From: Teratosphaeria epicoccoides
Lineage: Eukaryota > Ascomycota > Dothideomycetes > Mycosphaerellales > Teratosphaeriaceae
NCBI GenBank assembly: GCA_021401465.1
Contig: JADDMT010000073.1
Coordinates: 62,001 to 126,000, forward strand
Direction: 5' to 3'
DNA length: 64,000 nucleotides
Part shown: positions 32,252 to 43,080 of the stretch, one piece after another
How positions within the stretch are numbered: position 1 is the stretch's first letter
Layout: each line of letters begins with the position of its first letter
Program-made: the position numbers and the translations under genes
The notes under the pieces: model-generated
The model's input: only the letters and a program-made list of their open reading frames with translations
The model's database searches: none
What the model was told of the DNA's origin: nothing

Positions 32252-34432
32252 TCAAGATGAATTTCTTACACCTGTTTTCTTGCACCATCCACGGTTCAGC
32301 ACACCGGCCTGTCCTCCCATGTCCAATCGGTATGCACGATTTGTATCAAGGATTGCCCGCGGTCTCGCCTTTTTCTCATTCTTCCGTTCTCCTCGCGCAT
32401 CCCGCCAGTAGTGTCCGTCCCTTGACCTCGATCCTGCCTCCTCCTCCTTCTCCTGCTTCTTCTGCGCCTCCACCCATGCTACCCTCCACCACCCTTCCAA
32501 GCCCTCATCCCAGAACCTCCAGACCGCTTCCCTCGCTCTTAGGGACGAGAGGCGTAGGATATGCTTCTCCCATTCCTGCTCAACGAGGCCCCGCTCGCCC
32601 CGGCCCTGACTGCCATCGCGATACTCCTCGCCCAATGCCGGCACAATCCAAGAGTCCAGATCATTGGCACTGGCGCCACGAGTGCTGTTTGAAGAACGAG
32701 TGAAACTGGAGGAAAGGTACCTGCATCCCCATTCCTGGATCTCAGAGCGCAAGAATTGGGCCGCTGGGTGCCGACGATGGTGCGAGGAGGAGAAGAACTC
32801 GTTGTCGTTGAGGCCGGGCACCCAGTAGGGGATGCTGGTGAGGTAGGGATTGACGTCGAGTTCTGTGACATCGTCATCGTAGTCGTCGTCCTCGCCGTCG
32901 TCGTTATCGTCGATCGGAGTGGTGGTGGTGGTGGTGGGAGGCATGACGTACCGCCGTGGCGAAGTAAAGGGATCCTCGAGGCGGGCGAGGAAGTGTAGGG
33001 ACTTGGATAGAAGGCCTTTCAAATTGAATTCTGAGGGATCGGACAACAGCACGCCCATCTCCTCATCCGCACGGCCGCCATCCATCCACGCACACTGCCG
33101 GGATCTCTCCCGCTCACACAGCCCCCTCACACCCTTCACCCCCGCTTCCCCTGCCCTCGAAACCATCTCCGTCACAACCGCCTTGAGGAAGTCCTGGAAC
33201 AAGTCATCAATGTCCTCCTCGGCCTTCTCCCGAGGAAGGTTCACACCAGCAACTGTATCACGACTTCGTTTGTACAACCGGACACCCGTGCCGAAGTCAC
33301 CCGGATCACCTGGTACGAACCGCGAAGACGTGTGTGACGTCGGGGGCGGAGTGCCAGGAGGAGGTGCCGAGGACCAGGAGAGCGGGAGCCAGGGGCCTTG
33401 GAATGTGTGGGGAAAAGAGAGGAGGCGCGTGCTGGTTTCGCTGAGGCAGCGGATATAGGTTTGAGAGGAGCGGTGGGACTGTTTGGGGGGAAACCAGGAC
33501 GTGGAGCGGAGGTGACGGCAGCTGGAAATAATCTGCGGGATGATGGTTGTTTCGAGGAAGGCGATGGCTTCTTCGTCGGCGATTGAGGAGACTCGGGCGA
33601 GGATCTGACGTTGGATGGCGTGAGCTTCGGAGGCGACGGTGCGGAAGGCGGTTTCGTGGGCGGTCCAGGTATCGTTCTTGGTGAGAGCAGCGGTGCAGAG
33701 TTCGTCCAGACCGGCTGAGGTCTGCTCGAAAGGGTAGCCGGCCAGGCCCTTTTCGCTGCCGGTGCTCAGTTTGAGTCGGTACCATGCGCAAGTGAATGCG
33801 CCCCATGCGGCGGGATCGATCAGAAGTCCTCGCTGGTCTTCTTCGTGGAGCGTTGCCAGGACGGCGTGGGCTTCGGGATCATTGGCGCAGTATGCGAGGT
33901 AGCCCAAGGCCTCCAGCCCTTGATCCCATAGCTCGGCGTTTCGTCGATCGGCTTGAATGACTCGTTCTTCGTAGTTGAGGTGCCATGCTCGGATGCCGGT
34001 GGGGGACAAAAGGCTGAGGACTCGCAGCCGTAGGTCGGTCAGATGAGAAGCATGTCTCCGCTGGCTGGAGGAGCGGAAGCGAGGGGATTCCAATACGGGT
34101 AAGGTATCCGCCCAGGGGACAAATTGTGCCGTCAGGCTCGAGGCCACCCGGTCCAGGAACGGCGTCAACGAAGCAGGAATCGGAATGGCATCATCATCCG
34201 GCTTCGCAAACAGCACGTACCGATACTCGGCATCAGGCACCGGCAACTTCTTCTCCATCTGCAAGAGTAGGAGCAGAATGGTCGCCGGATCCCAGACAAA
34301 GGCAGCAAACGCCCATCCCATCAGCAGTCCCGTGGTGAGCCATGTGATGACCGTGATGCGCTGGCGGCTAGGTGACAAAGCGATGTACCAGTCCAGGAGC
34401 GCATCTATGACGCGGGAGAGGTACAGCATCAT
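32252..34432 (-). CDS. Large single-exon gene, 726 aa, N-terminal membrane anchor
   Basis: One uninterrupted minus-strand frame of 726 codons, by far the longest in the window. Residues about 25-58 hold one or two hydrophobic segments (WLTTGLLMGWAFAAFVW, then ILLLLLQ), a probable anchor. The remainder is soluble and rich in Trp, Leu and Ala helices (YEERVIQADRRNAELWDQGL). A Thr run followed by an Asp/Glu tract lies near residues 500-522, and the C terminus is basic (KKQEKEEEAGSRSRDG, ERKNEKKARPR). No catalytic motif is seen. The ATG at 34432 has another ATG directly after it. The open frames on the opposite strand (32257-32703, 32919-33458 and others) are shadows. Orphan, probably fast evolving. 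Confidence 0.82.
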   Translation of the reverse strand: MMLYLSRVIDALLDWYIALSPSRQRITVITWLTTGLLMGWAFAAFVWDPATILLLLLQMEKKLPVPDAEYRYVLFAKPDDDAIPIPASLTPFLDRVASSLTAQFVPWADTLPVLESPRFRSSSQRRHASHLTDLRLRVLSLLSPTGIRAWHLNYEERVIQADRRNAELWDQGLEALGYLAYCANDPEAHAVLATLHEEDQRGLLIDPAAWGAFTCAWYRLKLSTGSEKGLAGYPFEQTSAGLDELCTAALTKNDTWTAHETAFRTVASEAHAIQRQILARVSSIADEEAIAFLETTIIPQIISSCRHLRSTSWFPPKQSHRSSQTYIRCLSETSTRLLSFPHTFQGPWLPLSWSSAPPPGTPPPTSHTSSRFVPGDPGDFGTGVRLYKRSRDTVAGVNLPREKAEEDIDDLFQDFLKAVVTEMVSRAGEAGVKGVRGLCERERSRQCAWMDGGRADEEMGVLLSDPSEFNLKGLLSKSLHFLARLEDPFTSPRRYVMPPTTTTTTPIDDNDDGEDDDYDDDVTELDVNPYLTSIPYWVPGLNDNEFFSSSHHRRHPAAQFLRSEIQEWGCRYLSSSFTRSSNSTRGASANDLDSWIVPALGEEYRDGSQGRGERGLVEQEWEKHILRLSSLRAREAVWRFWDEGLEGWWRVAWVEAQKKQEKEEEAGSRSRDGHYWRDARGERKNEKKARPRAILDTNRAYRLDMGGQAGVLNRGWCKKTGVRNSS

Positions 34433-34876
34433 GGGGATAGCGAGGCATGATTGTTTGTCGTGTGAGGCATGACAAGAAGGAGTATTGGGGGATGATGTCT
34501 AGGGCGGCGTTAGTTCGAGACAAAGACCAGGAGAGAATAGATGCAGCGGACGGGTGTGTTAGCCGGGGGATGATGAGCAGGGGGGATGATGGTTGCGTGC
34601 GGGAACAATTTGTGGCGGCCATGTGTCTTGACAATGATGAGCGAATCTGGGCGTTCGATGGTGTTGTGATATGGAATGTGTCGCGGCATTGCCGCAAGCG
34701 GCCGCGGAATCGAGTCATGCGCTCGACCTCGCCTACTCGAACATGTGTCATGCACAGGAGGAATCTTTGTCATCACTGTCTCTGAGTTTTCTGTGGCCTC
34801 AGGCATACATAGCCAGACTGCTTAGGGTCGGTAAGAGACAGGCCACTGTGATGGAAGGCTTACTAATCAACGACAG
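34433..34876. promoter_or_regulatory. 5' flank of the 726-codon gene
   Basis: Normal composition, ending sharply where TAG-rich sequence begins near 34.88 kb. It presumably holds the promoter, but no element is identifiable. Frames at 34368-34806 are overlapping shadows on both strands. Confidence 0.4.
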
Positions 34877-36440
34877 CTAAAAGAGGCAGGGAATTAACAA
34901 ACAGGGTTTTTAATGAAATACTATCTATAAAACAATCTATGTAAATCTATCTATTACTAAGTCTATCTGTTATTATTATCAGATTAGTGTATTATGTTAC
35001 CTTACTTAGTCAGTCAGACTTTTAGCAACTAATTAGCTATTATGTACATACTTACCTATATAAAGACTATCTAACATCCTAATCCTAATCTGCTAAGCTT
35101 GTCTACATATGCCTATGTTCCTTCCTAGATCTAGCCTAAAACTAAATAAGAAGACTAAAGAACTATTTACTAGCAACTATCCTTTACTAAGCTATGCTAC
35201 CTCTTACATATAATCGACTCTAACTAGTAGCCCTAAGGTGTTATACTTAGACTTGTTAATACTACGCTTAGACTTCTAGATAGGCTCTAGCTCTAGCTAT
35301 GTTAACTTGTCCTCTCTTCTATCCTCTAACCTTAGTAGTGTCTTAAATTCGACTGTAGATTACCTGCTCTTTAGTATTAACAAGTAGGACTTCGACTTTA
35401 ACTAAAGTAGCATTAAAGCTAGTGTTAGCAGAGTAGTAACTTGCTACTTTAGTTAATAACTAAGTTACGTAGCATGCTCCCTCTATGCCTTAGTATAGTC
35501 CTTCGATTTTTAGAGCTTAGCCTCTAATTTCTTAGCCTTAGCTTGTAGCTACTTATAATCCTACTATAGCTTTTAAACCTGTGTACCTACATTGCGGCTA
35601 ATGTAGATAGTGTTAGCAATATAGGTCGTCACATCATTAATGTCACCTGTGATTTAATTAATAAGCGACAGAATGCTAAGGCTAACTACATTAGCGATAC
35701 TGCTAATAAGCATGTCTATATTAAAGGTAGCAGTTAGAGTCATCGCGGCTGTAGGAGTTATGGCAGCAGGAAGGCTCGCTAAGATATATGTTAGTTAGGT
35801 TCGATCGTAAAGATAATAGGTAAGACTTACATAGTAGAGGGAGCGTAGGAGTAGCAGGCGTAGTCAGGGTAGGAATCTAAGTAATAGCAGGAGCTATAAG
35901 ATGCATGTTAGCGTATAATTAGTCGCAAGAAAGCAATGTAGGCTTACCTAGGCCCCTGTTACTAGCCCTACGCATCTCTATAATAGCGGAGATAAGGGAC
36001 TTTAGTAGCATGTAGGTAGTAACTAACTTACTACTAACAGCCATGTAATATTCGCGATTTTGCATAGGCGCTATGCAATTGTTCTTGATATTAGTTACAT
36101 GTAGCTACTACTTGACCGCGAAGCGCCTGTAGACGCACTTGTACTAGTTGTCACTAATTTTAGTGACAGAGAGGGCCTCCTTAAGGTTAGCCAGGGTGAA
36201 ATCGCGCTAGGAAGAGGGTCAGAAAGCCTTTGAATATAGGGATAGAAGAGTAGATAGAAGAGTAGATAGAAGAGTAGATTGCTTACTATGACCTTCGCGC
36301 TAGTCTTCTCTAACATCTTCTTGTATACCTTATTATTATCAGTATCGTAGCCTAGGGCCGTCATAAGACCCTGCAGGTAAGTCAGGTCGAGACACTTGTT
36401 TGCTAGCCTGACCCTAGCATAGTACCGATACATTATATCG
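34877..36440 (-). pseudogene. RIP-mutated relic gene with coiled-coil segment
   Basis: The minus strand is coding-like through stops. A surviving open piece (36095-36433) starts MYRYYARVRLANKCLDLTYL and includes LMTALGYDTDNNKVYKKML. Further on come FTLANLKEALSVTKISDNQY and, near 35.5 kb, AKKLEAKL.KSKDYTKA, a coiled-coil-like stretch. The expected Gln codons are TAG. I do not recognise the family; a transposon-borne ORF1-type protein is one possibility. Confidence 0.45.
36240..36280. repeat. 13-bp direct repeat, three copies
   Basis: AGAAGAGTAGATA is repeated three times in tandem inside the relic gene above. Confidence 0.7.
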
Positions 36441-36540
36441 CAACCCCAAGTCGTCTAGGTGATTTAAGTCCTGTCCTTAACGCGGGATGCAGTCAAGTTT
36501 TCAAACATTTGAACCGCGGCTATTTCGATAGTTAAGAAGT

Positions 36541-36770
36541 TAGTATTAAAGAGTTAATGTTAGAGGAGTCGAAGTCGAAGGAGTTAATGTAGGAAGAGTT
36601 AATGTAGGAAGAGTTAATGTAGGAAGAGTTAATGTAGGAAGAGTTAATGTAGGAAGAGTTAATGTAGGAAGAGTTAATAATAGAAGTGTTAATGTTAGAA
36701 GACTTGATGTTAGAAGACTTAGTATTAGAAGAGTTAATACTAAGATAGATGACAATAAGAAGGATAGAAA
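36541..36770. repeat. 15-bp minisatellite (GAAGAGTTAATGTAG)
   Basis: The core at about 36580-36678 is nearly perfect, about seven units; degenerate units extend on both sides. On the minus strand it keeps open a frame of TLTLP repeats, which is not a gene. Confidence 0.9.
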
Positions 36771-36804
36771 TGTTAGAGATTAAGCAGGTACTTGTGTTCT
36801 TGAT

Positions 36805-37230
36805 ATGCCTGCCTGTCGACAGCGACGCCTATGTCGACGACCATCTATTTCGCAACAGAAGGGGTTAGCGACATGGCAGTTTAGCAAGACATTTACAGGC
36901 TGTCTTTATCCTGACGCTTGTTGTTCGCATGACGGCTTGCAGACAGACGACAACAATGCTCGACAATGTTCCTACACTATGCATGCCATAAGAGTAGTAG
37001 CAGGCGGAATGACAGTCTAAACAAGCATTTCGCCACGTGAGTAGTAGGGAGAATGCAGGTAAGGGCAAGACACATGCGAGTTGCCATTTGTCGTGACGCC
37101 TAGTATTCCGCTATAATAGCTTGCAGACAGGCGACAATAGTCGACGATGTCCCCCTAGTAGTCATTTCGCAGCAGTAGTAGATTACGAGATGACAATCAA
37201 GGAAGAGACATATGCGAGCAGCTTCTAGTC
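36805..37230. repeat. Degenerate tandem duplication, about 180-bp offset
   Basis: GACGCTTGTTGTTCGC..GGCTTGCAGACAGACGACAA near 36912-36953 recurs as GACGCCTAGTATTCCGC..AGCTTGCAGACAGGCGACAA near 37095-37135, with similar flanks (CATTTCGC, ATGACAGTC/ATGACAATC). Confidence 0.65.
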
Positions 37231-40200
37231 TAGTGCCTAATGATCCCGCGATAGCTTGTTAACAGACAGGCCTTGCTACCTGTGATCCTTGTACAGCTAT
37301 TCTAGAACGGAAGTGATTAATAATGTGCGAATCTCTAACAGCATAGGCAAGATAACTACAGGTGTCTATTATCCTAGTCGTATGTTCGCTCGTGTGTTCT
37401 TCATAGCAAGCTTACTACAGTGCATACGCTTTAAGGCGTATGTGCCTATTCTTGCTATGCAGAAGTAAAAGTGTTCGCGTGCTGTAGCATTACAAGTCGA
37501 AACAGGTTACGCGTACTATGTCTTAGCTATACTTACTGTTACAAACGACAGACGACATAGTTCTGACAGCGATAGATGACACTAATGTGCAAGGTGTTTA
37601 CGGACCCTACTATAGCGCGTAGAAGATAGTACGTACGAAGAGGACAGTACAGGTCTGCTAGTTCGTGTAGACTATGTCGTCGCGGTAGTAGTAGCACTGC
37701 ATCTATCTGTAGCGCTAGCCCTTCATTAATGCTCTCCTAGCTGTAACGCTCAAGCTTCTTCGGTTCGTGTAAATGTACTACTCTATCTAAGCGTGAGAAT
37801 ATGCTACCTAATCACAACGTCGTTAATCGCATCGCGATTATCGTGCCTAGCTAGTAGCAGCTAAGGGAGTCTCCGTAAAGCCTGCCTACTCTCTATACCC
37901 TTCTGCTCTCTGTACCCTTCTCGCCTGAACGTGTCTAGGAGCCTTAGATGATTAATCTCTACCTCGTTGCCACAAGTCTGAGCGCTAGTAGCGCAAACCT
38001 CTAACGTCTCTATGACTTCCTCTGCGACTATTCGAGAGCCGCCTTAATACACTAGGCTGCCTGTAAGAAATATGACACTACCTCCTACACTGTAGTAGTA
38101 GCAAGCTCCCTTGTAAGCGTTAGAGGCATAAGGCAAGCACTACACATGCCCCTTTATGTCGTCATAGGTAGGCATAACTGCTACTAGAATGACAGATAGG
38201 TAGCCATTTCGAAGGGAAGTAGCATAACACTATAGTGATTAAGCCAGGCAGAGTTATAAGAAGCTAGTAAGAGACTTTTAAGCCTGCGGACGCAGAATCG
38301 GCCGATACAACCGTAGAGATGTCTAGATTAATAGAGCGTAAGCCTTAGGTGCATGACAGTAGAGTCTCATGAATCAGGATTAGCTAACCGTTCTCCTCTC
38401 TAGAGTTAATAGCAGTGTCACACTAAGTAAAACGCAGCGTCGTGAAAACGCATTGCTAACAAGCCGATCCTATGCTAGCATGTCTAGTGCCACGGATATA
38501 GTCACCCCTCGACCTAGGTCATATGCACTGTAGACGTAGCCTACAAGGGTAGCTCTACGTAGCGTATATAATAGCCGTAACCTACATAGTAGGCTCTACA
38601 TAGCGCTATATAACAGGAACAGCTTAAACACGCAGCATCTCCGCAGACTAGCTTAGCCTCGTATACATCTACACTAGATGATTTGTCGCTCTACCTGCAA
38701 GCCTAACATCTCCTGCAGCCTGACACATGACTATCCTCCTTAACTTCCTATATACTAAAGTCCTGTAGAGCCTAATCGCCTTGTAGCTCTTAGGTAGCAC
38801 GTTTGACTAAGGAGACCCTGTTAGTGACGAATGTAGATGTCCTTGTGAATTTTGAGGTATTAGGGCAATGCGCTCTTCTCTTCAAACTTCCGCATAGAGA
38901 CTCATTCGCAGAAAAAAGCCATATTGAGCACTAAAAAAGCCCTTTAGATAGCTTTGCTAACACATTATGTTGCCTCGCACGAAGAGTATAGGCTAAAGAG
39001 AAGAGGAGCATACACGACTATGTCTTGCGTAATAGGGCGACTTAAGCATCATGTACTAGCGCGACGAGAAAGACATTCTGTCTGTAGCATTAAGGACCTA
39101 ATTAAAGGTTATACTATATACTATCTAGCTAATAAACAGCTTAACGAATATACTAAACTACAAGTCATTTCTAGTCTGCATGGTCGCTAAATAGGTCCCT
39201 AGTCACATCGGTAGCACTTGCCGAGCAAGACGCTCAAATTCTCTGAATGTGTCAAGTAGTATGCTAGACTGCCTATTAGGGGCACGTATCCCTTAGTAAC
39301 AACATTACTACATTTTGCCTACACACGCATAATAAGCTGCTACTACACGCCGCACTTATCATGACGGACGACAAGACAGGGCAGGCCGCGCATTAGAGAC
39401 ATTCTAAGTAGTAATGCTGACATCTACATAGCTCGGATAGCCGCGAACTTACGCGCTCTTCTATGCCTAAGCACGCTGCTAATCGCCAAGACTAAGAAGC
39501 TCCTACAACTTTCCATACGTAGAAAGGCCTACATAGAAGCTAGCGGCTAAGGTCTAAGCTTCCTCTAACTCTACAGAGGTGAACTCTTAGGAGCCGATGT
39601 CGATCATCAAGGCGCTAGCTCTGTCTAAGGCCACACAAGAAGCTTCCTAACTACGCGACTATAGAAAGCCATCTAGAAACCTCGAAACCATGCGAAGCCC
39701 TAGCTATCTGAAGCCCCGAAAAGGGCTTCAGGTTCTTAGGGGGCTTAGTGTAGCTTTAGAGGCCTAGAGTCGAGAAGCCGCGTAGCTCTATCTAGGTGCT
39801 ATAGAGCCTAGCGAAGGTACTATTCCCCTCTGCTTGCCTAATAATACTCTACACGCCTTAGTTACGACCCTAGGCGAATGCTCTACGACGCTACATGTTA
39901 CCTGTTCCTAGTCCGAGAGCGGGCATTAGCAGCTGCTAGTTCCGTATTAGCGTAGGAGCGAAAGCCACGCATCTATACTAGCACGCTAGACGGTTTCATC
40001 TGTAGTAGTCTATAGTCTAGACTTCAAGCTAACCTAGATTACTAGACTAGCTAGCATAGGTTGCTATTGCTAGATCCGGAACGATTAGACGTTATGCGCA
40101 CAAAGTAATAGTCGTGTTTCTTGCTTACTTAGCAGAAGGGCTAATGCTGCTTAGATATCTAAAGGGTAGAGAGCTAAGACATTGTTAATCTGCAAGTCCG

Positions 40201-40899
40201 TAGTAGTAAGACATACAGAAAGGAACGAATTTGAGTGTAATTAGTAAGATGCGTGCTAGAAGTATGCTCGAACAATTAAGGGTTCGAGGGGTATAATGAT
40301 CTACTATAACAAGAGCTTCTTACAGCTATCCGTATAACTTTTAGTCGCAAATTTGAGATTTGAGTTATCTCTAGTAAAGACAACCTAAGTCATCTCTAGT
40401 GAAGACAACCTCCTAGCATTGCTATTGCAAAGATATATGCTCGAACGATCGAGGGCCTAAGTACCATGATAATGCGCCATAACAAGATTTTCTTCTAGCT
40501 CTCTACACAAGTTCGACACCTGAGCTAGACGTCGCGGATTCAAGAAACTAAGCCATCTCTAGTGCAGGCAACCTTCCTGGCATTCGTGTAGACAAGTAAA
40601 TAGTCCTAAGCGCATTAATGCACTTGTAGTATGCCTAGCTCGTAGGCTCGATTGTCAAGTTAGTGCCGCTACAGAGTCAAGAATTAGTTTGTCTGAATGC
40701 CTTGCGCATTACACAGCTAATCGATAGAATTCTAGATGTTCGATCATGTTAGTGCAAGTGATAGATGAGTAACGACTCTACTAGGAAAGATTTGCGTCAT
40801 GTAGTTAACAGCAGTCCAAATGTGCTAATTCTACATGAGGGGTGTTCTTGGCCACATTAAGAATCGACCTTCTAACTCATATATAGGCCTATTTACCTA
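37231..40899. other. RIP-mutated sequence without recognisable gene
   Basis: Dense in TAG/CTA. The only sizeable open frame, 38954-39190 plus (78 codons, MLTHYVASHEEYRLKRRG), is Arg-rich and not recognised. Short repeated CTACATAG/CTACGTAGCG units occur at 38540-38620. Nothing else can be supported. Confidence 0.45.
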
Positions 40900-43080
40900 T
40901 TAACAATAATCTATTAGCACTAATATCGTTGTTGTTTTCACTATGCTACCTCAGGTAATCGACTAGCCATACTAGCACGAGTATGTATAGTAAGCTATAG
41001 CTATTAGCGTCCGCTATGTTAATATCTAGGAGACTATCATGCAGGAAGAACAGACGATTGTTAGTCGCAGTTGCCTCGCAAGGCAGCTCGATAATTAGGG
41101 CTTCTGTAAATATACACCTTATATTAGAGGCGAAGTCGTAGTAAAGGTTAACTACCTTATAGAGTACTAATACTAGTGCTAGTAGTCTACTAACAAGGAG
41201 ATACTAGATGTATTGTCTGCGAATAGATACGACATAAGCCGCAGAACATTATAGTAGCGACGTATTACCCTTAGCTATAAGAAGAAGCTTAATTAAGAGG
41301 AAGGGGAAAGGGAAGAGTAGCGACTTATACTACTATTACGTAGTAAGTATGACAAAGGTAATGCTCTGCATTATGGCAGGGAGAACCTATACATGTACTT
41401 TCGACATGCGTACAAGACAGTTAGACAGTAAGGACACTTATAGTCTAATTACAGTATACTTACTACTTAATTGTAATAGTAATCGCCTTTTCTAAGCTAT
41501 ATGGAGCGTTAACCCCCGGGGCTTTTAAGAGCGTAGTCATCCTTTAAGGGTAAAGCATAGTGTCCTTTAAGCTCCTAGACTAAACTAGGGCTAGTTAATT
41601 AACGCCTATTACAAGATAGAGATGTTTAGAATTAGCATTTACGCCGCTATTAACATGTAGTCTCATAATATCATGTAGATCTACGTTAGCATTGTTAGAC
41701 GCATAAAGCTAAGCGTCCTTGCATAATACTCTCGATATGTACAGGAGTTCTTAATAGTACCTTAAATAATCTAGAGCGACAGGGGTCTTAAGACACTAGA
41801 TCTAGCTGATGCTTACTTTTAGCTGTTACAAGAAGCTCGTAGGGACGTAGGCGAAGGCCGTTGTCTAGATGTAGAGGAGCTAGGTAATTAGCAAGAGGCT
41901 TAATTCGCGGCAAGGGTAGTAGCTATAGCTAGCGACTAAGGGCTATTGTTAGTTAACGAGATAGACGACTCTGACAATCAAGACAATGACGACGACGACG
42001 ACGAGCCCCTATGCTAGCCAGACATGTAGCATCGCTAGCAAGCTAAGCAGCTAGTCTTTAGACCCTAGCTGCTACTAAGGAACGAGCTTACATTCGCTGA
42101 TTGTTATTAGTATAGGACAAGCAAGATGAATTAGCGCATTAAGGTGTAGTAGGGCTAGCTCTTAAAGACTAAGCTTAATTACTAGAGAGACTAGTTTCAA
42201 GTGCTTAAAGATAGCGGCTATTAGAGCGAAGACTGCCTCTCTAACAAGATCGCCTTTATTGCGGTCTACATGCCTATTATCTAGACAGCTACTACTAAGT
42301 TCTTAATCTTGTAGAGGAACTACAAGATTCGCAGCTAACTACAGCGGCTACATTGTGTGCTAGGGGTCCCTAAGTGGCTATATGGATATCTAGAGAGTTA
42401 TAAGACTATGCCTAGCCGCTAAAGTAGTATGCGAATCGATGCTAATAGTCCCTAATTAGCAGCGATTAAGGAATACCTTGAAGCCACAGGTTTTAGTAAG
42501 TCCTAATCACAGAGTACTTACAGAGTCGCTCGACATACTAGAGAGCTGTTAAGAGCTCTTTAACTTCGCTCGATATGCACGATCCCTACCTAGTATACTA
42601 ATTATAGTGTAGTTGTAGTACGCCTTAAGGCACTTTGCTAACTCTTAGCAGATATTAATGAGTACCTTCCTACAAACATGTTAGCATAGTACGCTAGTAC
42701 CTTAGTACAGGTCGGCGTTAATATGGCTGCTATTACTAGCGACGCTAATAAGCTAGAGAGTAGTAGAAGGCTACATAAGCTCGCCTACTATTACCTCCGC
42801 AACTCCGCAAAGGCCTATCTAGATGCTAGTAACACTAAGCTAAAGCTAGCATAGTCTAACAAGCATTATGTAGTACCTTGCTTCTAACCGAATGTTAATC
42901 TACAGGTACATGAGGCTATTAATAGACTAATACTACTACTTCTAGAGTAGATAACATAGCTGTTAGATGGCTTTAACAATGTGTAGCTTATAAGACTATT
43001 AGTACGCTCCTCATTAAATCGAACAAGACTACTACTACTCTGTGTCTTTCGCCTGCTAATTGATAGGTCCCCCGTAACAC
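40900..43080 (+). pseudogene. Relic of a fungal integrase-core (DDE) gene
   Basis: On the plus strand, through many TAG stops, the frame gives VSRSCLARQLDN..GFCKYTP early on, then ISIYAAINM.SHNIM.IYVS (about 41.63-41.69 kb), P.II.SDRGLKTLDLADAYF (about 41.76-41.82 kb), and MN.RIKV..G.LLKTKLNY near 42.13 kb. There the stops stand at the Q and W positions of the expected NQRIxxWWxQL motif. This order (IDxxSR, IRSDRGxE, ADAHxxL, NQRIExWW) is that of the fungal rve/integrase-core family of unclear transposon affiliation. The following part to about 43.0 kb is helical and unassigned. Inactivated by RIP. Confidence 0.72.

Noticed and set aside
32919..33806. Long ORFs of 179 codons (plus, 32919-33458) and 166 codons (minus, 33306-33806) within the 726-codon gene
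   Set aside because: They are shadow frames, one antisense and one on the same strand in another frame, inside one continuous 726-codon frame.
36546..36755. Minus-strand ORF of TLTLP repeats
   Set aside because: It is a translation of the 15-bp minisatellite with no start context or flanking coding sequence.
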